This document shows, piece by piece, positions 46,601 through 57,122 of a stretch of DNA of 64,000 nucleotides. Below the pieces are notes generated by a model. It saw only the letters and a list, made by a program, of their open reading frames with translations. It did not search any database and was not told where the DNA came from. The position numbers and the translations under genes are program-made. The stretch covers positions 1,860,001-1,924,000 of the forward strand of contig NC_052406.1 in assembly GCF_009389715.1 (NCBI RefSeq), written 5' to 3'. The stretch is from Phoenix dactylifera. Taxonomy: Eukaryota > Streptophyta > Magnoliopsida > Arecales > Arecaceae. Each line of letters starts with the position of its first letter. The stretch's first letter is position 1.

Positions 46601-49600
46601 TATCTTGACCTTTTATTTTTCTGAGGATCTTCAAATTGCTTAACTTGTAATAGAATCCATAATACAAGTTCATTATATTTCCTCTGCAATAATATAGTAC
46701 TTTTACTACCTCATGCCCTCACCTTTTATTCCCTCATTGAATCTATAACTGTATTAACAATTCCACTAGCAAAGGTTAACAAAACTTAAAAATTCTGCTG
46801 GGATTTTACTTTAAGTCTAACGCCAATATTACACATATAAAATCTGATCTCTGTGACACAATCAGCTTTCCTGTGATACCCACACCTCTACCTCTTTCTA
46901 TATCTGAACCCCCGTTCTCTCTAGTCTTTTTATAAGTTGATCATAAATGTACATGTTGCTATGGTGTACTGAACAACAAGCAAACCCTTGATTTTAATCT
47001 CGGTCATTCATGTCCATCACAACCATCTATATCTTAGCATCACTCCATCAGTCATCAATATGCTCATCATTTATTGAAGATTTACTCCTTTGCATGAGAA
47101 ATGACGAAAAGTTTGTTCTATACCAGCTGCCAGATCATATCTGCCCATTGTAGTTCATGGCAACTATGTTGAGGATTGAATTTCCCTTCTGTTGTTTGGG
47201 CAGGGTTTGGAACAAAGCTTCCTTTTAAATAAAGGCTGAGACAGAGACACAATTAAAAGGGTATTGTTGGTTTTGACTTGAATCAAATTTCTAACCAGAT
47301 TTGTTAAGTCTAATCATGAGACCTAGTTGCTAATTTAGAGAAAATGTCCTAAACACAAGTATCAAAGGAAATGGAGCAGTTGCTTATGACTGCTTTGCAG
47401 GTGATTGTTATCACCAACCCTTTTATTTGTTATCGTTTAGCTAGCTTATCTGATTTTTTTTCCTGCTTAACTGTTCACTATTTTGAATTAATTTACAGAG
47501 ACGTCAAAGTAGTTTTGTGCTTTTCATTGTTGTGCTAGTGCATAATGTTCTTATAAAGTGACCAACTTTTTGAGCTAAAAAATATTTCTTCATTTTTAAT
47601 ATGTTTGGAAATTGACAAGTGCTTATTAGCCCATTCCTTTTTTTCCCTTGGTCAAATTTCTTCTCAGTTTATGTCAAATTCTTGTTTAGAAAGAAGTTAA
47701 ATTTTGTAGCATCGGTGAGACAAGTTACTTGTTTCATTGCATTGGGCAATGGTATTCAGGGGAACTTTGGAATGTCCCATCAACAGGCGCTGGCCCAAGT
47801 CACAGCCCAGGCTGCCCAGTTTCAGTTTAAAGTGCTCAATCATGCTGAATATCCATCTTGCCTTTCAGTGGCAACAGCTACATCCTTGGCACAAGACAAT
47901 GTGACACCAATCCAAGAAATGTCGACTCTGACATCAAACACCGATAATAACACCTTGAAATCCACAGAGGGTCCTCATTCTGATCGGAGATCTCAACCTA
48001 CAGCCGTTATTGTTGATAAACCTGCTGATGATGGCTATAATTGGAGAAAATATGGACAGAAGATGGTGAAGGGCAGTGAATATCCTCGTAGCTACTACAG
48101 ATGTACGCATCCAAACTGTCCAGTTAAGAAAAAGGTGGAGCACTCCCTTGATGGCCAAATAACTGAGATAATCTATAAGGGTCAACACAATCATCGGCAG
48201 CCCCAACCAAATAAGCATGCCAAGGAAGGTGGTACTTTGCCAAGTGGGTCTAATGAATTTAACGGGAATGCTGGTATTCCTGCTAACTCTGAACCAGGTT
48301 CCCTGGTTTACCCTGGAAACTTCAGCAGATCAAATGAGACTATGGCTGCTCCTTCAGCATCTAAGGGAGATTATGGAACAGCTGAACAATTATCTGGTGC
48401 TAGCGACAGTGAAGAAGCGGGCAATGTTGAACTGAGAACAGATGAAGGTGGTGATGACGACCCTGATTCTAAAAGAAGGTGAATATTTTATACCTACCAA
48501 ACTACCCAAAATCACATTGAATTTCAGATATTGAAAAATGCTTGTTTTAATTGGTTAGGAACATATCAGCTTCTTCACAAAGGACAGTGGCAGAACCTAG
48601 GATCATTGTTCAGACAACAAGTGAGGTTGATCTTCTGGATGATGGTTATAGGTGGCGCAAGTATGGGCAGAAAGTGGTAAAAGGAAATCCTCACCCAAGG
48701 TAGTACTTTTCTTGGATAATCGTATCCTATGGTTTCTATGATTAAAAGTCCAGTTTCTAATCTAGGATATCTCATTAAATGTGCACTTTATAATCATTTC
48801 ACACTAGGTCTTTCTAGAATTTGCTCATAATCCCTGAGACAATTTCTTGGATGGTCATCAAACATGACATCATAGAATGCTATGATTTTTTTTTCTATAA
48901 AAAGAAGATAAACAAGGCGAATACTGTATCCTTATCTCACAAACCTATATGAACACAAGAAACTAAACAGCTCTTTGTCCAGGATAACTGAAGGAACTTA
49001 TTCTTGCTCTTCCACCATATTTTCTGCATATGCACTCTGCCTTCTATCAGTATCCACATTAGATTGTACAAGAGTTTATGTTTGTAGAGGTATTGCTGGA
49101 TTGTTTGTTGCGCTATCCAGAACTCCAACAAAAATTTGTTATGAAGAAATGCAATAAGCACTTATAATTCAATGATCCAGCTGACGCCGCATCTTTTGCC
49201 ATTTGACACTCATATTCATGTCCATCTTTCAAGCTGCCTTTCTGTGCATATAATCCAGCATTTTCATCTAAGTTGTTGCAAACATATTGGCTAAGAGAGA
49301 AAAGAAGAGGACTGCAAGAAGGAACTTTTCAAGTACGATGTAGAATGATAGGATCTAGACTTTCTTGTTACATGTACAATTCTAGAAGATTTATCTCAAA
49401 AGTATAGTGATTCCATATTTTAAGTGCTATTACTGATCCTGGCATGCCCCGCTTGAGAACTTTCAAGCATAATTTTGTTTTTGATTATTCTTTTGCGGCT
49501 CAGCCTGGGAAAGCACTGGCAACAACATAAAGGAAGGGGTCCATGTAATAGGCTTTAACTATGAACTTTATAAGGCTCATTGGCTAAGTTGCTGAAGTGC

Positions 49601-52600
49601 CATCTTTAGTTTCTTTTTCGCATGTTTTCGTAGAGGTGCACAAACATATAGCATAAGGTTCGAACTATTGTTTCTGGAATGTGAACCATCAGTTGTTAGA
49701 TATGAACTTTAAAGTTGTCAGCTTTTTGGATATGAAACAGCTTATGAAAATGAAAAAAAGAAGAGGACAAAATCACATAGTTCATTAAACTAGAAAGAAG
49801 ATAGCTGGGAAGATGCAGATGACTAATCTGGAACCAAAACTAAAAACACACTTGGTACTTTGATAAACTGTGGAGCCAAAAGATCAACATGCTTTCCTTT
49901 TTTTATTTTCCGACCAGAAATAGGCAAACTCACTATTGTAAACATACTGAGGAGTGTAGGATGTAAGACTGATTAAGCCTGATGGTCAGCCATGTAAAAA
50001 GGAGATAAAATGAGGTTTCAGAGGGAGATATGAGTAAAACTGAGGATAAGGAGGCAAGTGAGAAAGGGGAGGAGAGGCTTTGGTGTGGAAGCAGTTTTGG
50101 CTTGTGTTTTTGTGGCATTCCATTTTAAACTTGTTGCACACTTATATGATTGAAATTAATTCATAAAAACAAAACCCACTGATATGATTCGAAATTGAAT
50201 CGTATACACAAAACAGTAAACCATGACTAAAGCCAATAAATTCTATCCAATTTGTTCATGGTTAGTAATATAACTCTCGACCATTCTTCCTACCATGCAT
50301 AGTCAGTGCCATTTTCTTCCCACCTTTTCCCTGTGATTTGTTTTGTACCACGACTATTTGAGGCAACTCTTAGCAACTTTCCTTCCTTGGACCTTTTCAT
50401 ATATTCAGTATTCATAAGCATATTATTTGATTTGTTCTCTACCACTTCATCCTCAACTAATGCAACGTCAAAACTTCATTTCATAATTAACATATTTATT
50501 ATCCTTATCTTGTATTTGTAACTCACCCACCATACAATTCCAACATATTGCTGGTTTTTTTCAATTCTTCATCCTCCTCCTCCTCCTCCCTCCCTCCCTC
50601 CCTATCTCTTTCTCTGCTCTCTATTTTTGTAAAATTGATCGTAAAGAGCGAAAAAATGATGACATTATACTTCTCTCAATCATCAAACCTTCATTAATTT
50701 ATTATTCTGAATACTTTCATCCGTTGGTCAGCATAAAACTTTAAAATCATCCTATCTTCAAGTATTAACATGATTCCACAATATCTATTTTCTTCAAGTA
50801 AGAGACTCTAGCCAATTGAAAGGATCTTCTCATCTATCCATAAATCATTTTGATTTGATTAGAAATGAGGATTTAGAATATCACACGTTGATTTACTAAA
50901 CAAAGAGTTAGTAACGAAAAGAAAGATTAGTTCTTTTGAATCTTTCCTTTCTTTCAAATGGAATAAACGGAGATAGTATGAGATTGATTCGTGAAATGCC
51001 TTTTTGGATCTTCCTCAATGTCTCTGGCATTCATGAAATGTTAGAAGTAGATGAACAATCATCCACTTCTAGAAAAAATCGAACAATTTCTTAGGAATCC
51101 CACAAAAGACCAATTCATTCTTTTTCTACAGATGGTGAGAATTTCAATGGGGTTCAAATCTTGTTGAGACATCCACTGGAGATCAGAGATTTTTGAAGGA
51201 AAAACAAGATGTTTCTTTTGTCCCTTCCAAGAAATCGAAAAATAAAGAAATGGCTGATACATTCAAGATAATTATGTGTACCGTCTCCATTCATCCCATT
51301 TCATTAGATTAGGGATGTGTAGTGATTCCGATGGATGAACCCGATATGGACAATTCCAATAAGATTTTGTTCTTGAACAGAAAGAACAATTGTATATATG
51401 TATGTGAGAAATGTATGTGTTTACTGTAATATATAATTGACCATTTAATCTCATGTACACCTCTCTTTTACTTAAGTTACCTAAGGTAGGAATTGATGCA
51501 ATAAGAAAGCATTCTCGAACTTTGTGAAGCATAGCTTCATCTACTTGTAGCCCACATATAGGTGGATAAGGCTTGTTGGTTATGGAATAATACTGTCAAT
51601 CCCCATTCAGTAATATTAATAAACAATAGCTTTCTAAGTTTCAAATATGTACTTGATGACTATGCGCCGTAACTAGGACATTATGAGCTGTAAGACTGTT
51701 GGCAAATTTAGGATAGGGGTATGAGAATCCATACCTTCACACACCCTAACTCTCCCCTTTTCACACACCCTAACTCTCCCCTTTCGGTTGCTATCGTTCC
51801 TTCTTGGTCTACTTTGCCTCATCATTCTGACCAAATTATAGTGGGTTAAATAATAATTTGCTGAGTTAAATGATAAAACTTCTCACACATTTTGGAGGGA
51901 AAATTTTGCAAAAAAAGAAAAAAAGACTTTCTAAAATATCTATTGTACCATAGAAAACTTTGGAGGGGTATTATTGTAAAGGATATTCAAGTCATTTAAA
52001 AGATAAATGGCTAGCTATTGATGTTGTCAGGTTGGATTAGTATCATAATGGTAGAACTGCAGAAAACCCAAATATCAGGGTTATAGATGTATTTATTAAT
52101 TTTCTATGGGTAAATACACAATTAGGCATCTTTGATGGGGTATATATGCAAAAAACCCTAAATCTTATTGAGATGAATTTGGAATAGGATCCATAATTGA
52201 TGCTTATAGTTTTGGACAAAGGTTTGTGTCCATATGATGGCATATCTATATTATATCAAAAGAACATCAGTTTTGATTTTGAAGTTGAATATTTTCATGC
52301 CAACTTTTATTCTCAAAATACCCTCACCACTTTTAATATTGTTGAAGGATCCCTTATATTTACCCACCATTATCTACTTAATTTTAGTGTGCATTAGATG
52401 AATTACCTATTTTGATTTTAATTGGCTTGTATTCGTTAGAAGCATTGGTGTCACCCTCGGGATGCCAAAACCAATTGGATCAAGGTTAGCTGTACCGGTA
52501 ACGAGATCTGTACTGGTTATCCGGCGGTACAATATTGCATCAGTACTGTGTCATTCTGGTCCATTTTGGATTTTTTTTTTTTATTTTCAATTTTGAACTG

Positions 52601-55600
52601 AAGTTGGCGTATGGTTCGCCGACTTCAGTTCAAAATTCGAAACCTTCCCCCATTGTTCCACTCTCCTTTGTTCTTAAATGAAGACAACAGGAGAGAGAGG
52701 GGGAGAGGGAGAAGGAAATAGAGGAGAGAGAGGGGCAAGAAAGAAAGCAAGAGGAAGGGAGGGAGAGGGAGATAGAGGAAGGAGAGGGGGCAAAGAGAGA
52801 GGAAGCGGGGCATGGGAGAAGCCCTAACTCTAATCCGATTGAGAGAGAAAGGGGGAGGGAGGGAGAGTGGGGGGGATGTTACCAATGACGCCTGAGGGGG
52901 AGAGGGGAGGCCGAGCAGCAAATTGAGCCGAGCAGAGGACAGAGGGGATGGATCGAGCGCTCTGAGTGATTGCGAGGCGCCCGTCACAAGCGAGAGATGA
53001 GGGGGGTCTCTCACAATGCGTAGTGGGGGGTTGACTCGATGGGGTGTTAAATCATCCGAGTGAGGAGTTTGGGCTAGGGATCTTGATTTTGTCTCTCTCC
53101 TATGCTTCTTCCATAAAGCTCCTTATTATCATATAAGTGTAACAACCCAGAACCTCACCCAAAATGGCTAACCGGAAGATATTATTTGGATTCCTTGATC
53201 CTGTATAAGTATCCAAGATCTACCCAGCGAATAACCGATGTGGGACTAAACACACGTCCGCACTTATCCTCACATACTCCTCCGGTTCAAGCCCTGACGT
53301 CCTCGTCAGGCTAAGGGTTCAAATCCATTCGAATCTAATTACAAACACCACGATCAGCCCGTGGTCAGCTCCAATAGATCCGTGCTGCAGTGTTCCCTAG
53401 TCCACATAAGTTATGGGCCAGGTCTGCTTTGATACTATTTGTAACAACCCAGGACCTCAACCAAAATGGCTAGCCGGAAGGTATTATTTGGATTTCTTGA
53501 TCCTGTATAAGTACCCAAGATCTACCTAGCGAATAACCGATGTGGGACTAAACACATGCCCGCACGGATCCTCACATACTCCTCCGTTCAAGCCCTGACG
53601 TCCTCGTCAGGCTAAGGGTTCAAATCCATTCAAATCTAATCACAAACACCACGATCGGCTCATGGTTAGCCCTAATGGATCCGTGCTGCAGTGTCCCCTA
53701 GTCCACATAGATTATGGACTGGGTCCGCTCTGATACCATTTGTAACAACTCGGGATCTCCTCCAAAATGGCTAGCTGGAAGGTATTATTTGGGTTCCTTG
53801 ATCCTGTATAAGTATCCAAGATCTACCCAGCGAATAACCGATGTGGAACTAAACACGCCCGCACGGATTGTCACAATAAGAGTTAAGAATAGAATAGCTT
53901 GAAAAAACCTAGTCCAAAAAGGATTTTGGTAATGTCAAATTGGACTGTAAAGGAAAGGTCTGTGTGGAAGTCTAAGAAAGACAAGGCATGCCTTTTCTCT
54001 TCTTTTTTTCCTTTCTTTCTCTTTTAATTATTTAAGTTCTCTGATTTGATTGATGCAATAAAAAATGAGATGGGAAACAAGATTTATTGTTTCAGAATTT
54101 CAGGACATATATTTTATTTCTTAACTTTTTTGTTTCGAAAGTTGAGAAACTATTATCCAAAGCCTAGAGTTGGGAAATATATAGTTTTTTGATATCTGTT
54201 TTTTCTTCATATGTTTTTGAAAGTCATTGATGATTTGGTGAGTGCAAGTGTGCAATAGGAGTGAGGAAGAAGCAACCATCCACTTTTATTTCTTTATTTT
54301 AAATTATTTGTCTAGTAATGCTATTTTTTGATTAATATAGTAAGAGAAATGAAGCAGTAGCCTTCTTTCTTATTGCATTTTCTGTACAAACACCTCATAT
54401 GATAGTTTTGCAAATTTTAAGTACACATATATTTTGGATGAAATTTATATTTTTTATGTCATTCTTTCACCCTCTTCTCTCCTCATGCTATATTATTTTG
54501 TTTGTACATGTAATTCATATGTGGAATAGTTCCTTATATTTTTTAGATAATAACATATCTATAAAGAATATAATATTTATTTTATGAATTATTACTTAAT
54601 GAGATAAGTAAACATAATTTGGTAATTGACATTGATATTATTATTATTTTCCTAACATGCATTGCACTTTACATATTGCTTATAAATAAGTTAAATTTGG
54701 AAAGTGATGAGTTAAAATGTGTTGCCATACCTGTTGCATAATGCCCCTAAATTTTTTTCCCCTTCTTAAGTTTCTCCCGTAAAGAGTCCAGATCCTATCT
54801 ATGATGCCCATCATTTGTTGGCTTATGAGTTGTGTGGTATTACATTAGGTATCATCTTATATGGTTTGTTTGCTTAAAATTGTGGAATGATATTCTTATT
54901 ATGGTTTATCTTTGACAAGGACATTATTGCCACTTGGTTTCTCTTTATCCTAATCCCCAATAACTTTGGACAATTGATCACTGCTTCGCTTTTGTATCTT
55001 ATTTTACGAAAGTAACTTTATGATACTTTGGTTGGACCTTTCATGTTGCCACGTTAATCTCTCTCTCTCTCTCTGATTCCCTTGTAATTGGATAGTATGC
55101 TACTTACATGTGGCTTTTGCTTAAAAAAGAAATGAGAATTTTAATTTATGAGAAAAATCTTCATGGGGTTCCTTTTAGGGCTGAAAATGGATAGGATATG
55201 AATCGGATATTGATATATTTATATTTGTATTCATATTTTTCAATGAATACGGATATGGATATTAAACGGATATCAAAATTAATATCCATATTTGTTCTAA
55301 ACAGATACGAATATGAATCGGATATTAAGTATATCCATATTATTATAAACAGATACGGATACAAATCGGATATTAAACATATCCATATTTTTTTACCTGA
55401 ATACGAATATAAATCGGATACTTTTTCAGATATTTAATCAAATTTTAGCAAAATTCAACGATGAAAACTAGCAATAAAGACATGATCATAAAGAAAATAT
55501 TCAATTAAATAATAATAATTTTAACAAGCATTTATCAATAATAAAAATTTACAATTTTATAAATGATATACCACTCAAGGTTGCTCGTCATTGAAGTAGA

Positions 55601-57122
55601 TAGATTCTATAGCGCCTTCGAGGCATCTCACGGCTATCATTGGACGGAAGTTTCGAAACTCTAGTTGCTTGAAGACGACAAAGAGGAAAGAGGAACGAAA
55701 CGGACGAACGAGAGGTTTAAGCCTTTCAGGCATGTGGGGTGATTTGAAGAATTTGATTCGAGTCGGGTATTCTGTATACTGTCTTAAATGAAGGTCATCC
55801 AATATCTGGGTTCCTTTTAGTTTAGGTTTGGTTAATCACTTAATTGGTTTCTTGATTTAACTTACACTTTTCTTTTCGCTTACTCTTGTTATACGGATAT
55901 CCAGATCCGGATCTGAATCCGGATCTAAAAAAATCAAATATATCCGCATTTGTATCCATATCTGGAAGATTTTTGAACTGACTATCCGGATCTGTATCTG
56001 AATCCGATCAGACCAAAAAAAATAATATTCGAATCCGATCCAAATCGGATACGGTCGGAAATGATCCGACCTACTTTTAGCTCTAGTTCCTTTCCTTTGT
56101 GGCTATCTCAACTCAATAGTGCTTGAAGGTTAGTTCTTTCTCTGATTATTTCGACTCTGTCTTATGGCTGCTGGCTTTGAGTAAATTACAGGTCCCCCCA
56201 AATCTTATAAGATATGCAGAAACCATATTCCATGAGAACAAGGGGAAGATTTTGTTAATTACTGGTATTTGTTATGAAATGGATGAGATCTGTAATCAAA
56301 TCTTTGAAGCTGTTGCCAGATGGATACCCAGACATTGTCATTTATCCAGTTTGCATGTCAACGAATTAGAGTCATCCATGGGAGCCACTTAATTCAAGCT
56401 TGAACAAACTTGATTCAAGCTTGATACGGTCTCAAACTGATTTCAGCTTAATCTGAGGTTATCAAGCTGATCACTTCGGCTCTTGTTCAGCTCAATTCAA
56501 AATTAAGCCTGAGTTAGGCTCAATCAAATTGTACGAAAATCAAGCTTGATCTCAAAATTAGGCTCAAAAAATAATTTCAAGCCAATCTCGATCAGATCCA
56601 GGGTCAGTTAAGATCAGCTTGATTGCACCCCTATCTGCAAGTATTACAATTGCAAATATTTGTAACCGCATGATTTGCATCTAATATTTGAAAAAGTTTG
56701 CTCAAGATTGATTTATGAGTCACTTGTTTCACTATAATTCCTGGTGGTGTTTATTTTGACATTGTAAATATATTTTCTCTTTCTTTCTGTATATACAGCT
56801 GATACCTTCTATTTCAATAAGCAGGAGCTATTACAAGTGCACTTATGCGGGATGCAATGTCAGGAAGCATATAGAGAGAGCTCCAACAGACCCTAAGGCT
56901 GTTATAACAACATATGAGGGGAAACATAACCATGATGTACCTGCTGCCAGAAACAGCAGCCATAACACAGCTAGCGCCAGTGTTACTTCCAAGTGCTTAC
57001 AACCAAAAACACAATATACCATATCCAATAATCAAGCCTCACTTAAGATAAAAGACTACAGAAACAGTGATCAGAGACCAGTTGCAGTTCTAGAGCTGAA
57101 AGAAGAGCATGAAATCACTTAA
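43678..57122 (+). CDS. Group I WRKY transcription factor, two WRKY domains, four exons
   Basis: Exons are 43678-44148, 47760-48478, 48559-48699 and 56825-57122, giving 542 residues. The GC-rich exon 1 ends in a [19 protein letters not shown] motif typical of group I proteins; exon 2 starts [20 protein letters not shown]. The N-terminal domain has WRKYGQK at about residues 252-258 and a C-X4-C-X22-H-X-H zinc ligand set. The C-terminal domain has WRKYGQK at about 429-435 and C-X4-C-X23-H-X-H. The last intron splits the second domain at the PR|SYYKC position, the conserved WRKY intron site. It resembles the AtWRKY3/4 type, nuclear factors that bind TTGACY W-boxes in stress and defence responses. 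The exon 1 donor could lie three bases earlier (GGT|GTGG). Intron 3 is 8125 bases and packed with insertions. Confidence 0.93.
45117..45173 (+). repeat. Fragment of a common plant retroelement 3' end
   Basis: TTCATATAGCTGACCCCAAA followed by TAGTTGGGATATGGCTTGATGG resembles the 3' end shared by many plant SINE and RTE-type LINE copies (a GCCGACCCCA...TTGGGA...GGCTT motif, from memory). Only this end piece is recognisable, in WRKY intron 1. Confidence 0.4.
50740..51395 (+). pseudogene. Nuclear insert of plastid DNA (NUPT) from ycf2
   Basis: Frame-shifted translation matches a stretch of plastid Ycf2 as I remember it: text corresponding to QLKGSS (about 50815), DHFDSI-SNEDSEYHT (about 50845-50888), a FLQMERTEI-like piece (about 50955-50975), [20 protein letters not shown] (about 51078-51135), [19 protein letters not shown] (about 51183-51240) and a C-terminal part up to about 51390. 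Stops and small indels throughout show it is an old, non-functional copy. It lies in WRKY intron 3. Boundaries are approximate, and an indirect route via mitochondrial DNA is possible. Confidence 0.8.
51737..51784. repeat. 24-bp tandem duplication
   Basis: TCACACACCCTAACTCTCCC plus CTTT occurs twice in direct tandem, starting at 51737 and 51761. Non-coding, in WRKY intron 3. Confidence 0.85.
52470..52638. repeat. Dispersed repeat with a strong 21-bp hairpin
   Basis: The left part (52470-52560) has ACCGG / CGGTAC words like those near 17100. Downstream, 52589-52609 and 52617-52637 form inverted arms of 21 bases with one mismatch around a 7-base loop; the arm core is GAACTGAAGTTGGCG. A T-run precedes the hairpin. 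Confidence 0.8.
52680..52905. repeat. Purine-rich (GA/GGGA) low-complexity tract
   Basis: About 220 bases dominated by GAGAGAGGGGG / GGAGGGAG words on the + strand. It produces a Ser/Leu/Pro-rich artificial frame on the other strand. It lies in WRKY intron 3, just before the tandem TRIM. Confidence 0.8.
53138..53875 (-). mobile_element. Tandem TRIM array: three LTRs and two internal regions, TSD ATAAG
   Basis: LTRs at 53138-53274 (137 bp), 53440-53576 (137 bp) and 53741-53875 (135 bp) alternate with internal regions 53275-53439 and 53577-53740. The whole block is flanked by ATAAG at 53133-53137 and 53876-53880, so it entered as one unit or grew after a single insertion. Read on the minus strand it is the same family as 42457-42894; the unit next to LTR 3 has the perfect primer-binding site TGGTATCAGAGC (complement near 53729-53740). 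Both internal regions carry the GACGTCCTCGTCAGG segment. It lies antisense in WRKY intron 3. Confidence 0.94.
55176..56085. mobile_element. hAT-like non-autonomous element, 910 bp, TSD GTTCCTTT
   Basis: The left end TAGGGCTGAAAATGG and the right end (complement TAGAGCTAAAAGTAGG) are imperfect inverted repeats, flanked by the same 8 bases, GTTCCTTT, at 55168-55175 and 56086-56093. An 8-bp duplication and TAG(G/A)GCTG-type ends fit the hAT superfamily. The flanks carry repeated GGATAT / CGGATA and TCCGATC words in mirrored order, and the middle (about 55570-55800) is different, less repetitive sequence without a recognisable protein. No transposase. It lies in WRKY intron 3. Confidence 0.75.
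56390..56630. repeat. Degenerate CAAGCTTGA-rich repeat
   Basis: The words CAAGCTTGA, AAGCTGATC and TCAAGCTTGATC recur about ten times in 240 bases, in WRKY intron 3 about 200 bases before the last exon. Similar CAAGCTC words occur near 9990 and 43140. It is probably an old dispersed element. Confidence 0.6.

Noticed and set aside
47619-47759. Upstream extension of WRKY exon 2 as an independent gene start
   Set aside because: The text before GNFGMSHQQ is intron; the acceptor TATTCAG at 47753-47759 and exon 1 explain the protein start.
52625-53014. 129-codon minus-strand frame rich in Leu/Ser/Pro
   Set aside because: Translation of the purine-rich low-complexity tract; no start context or domain.
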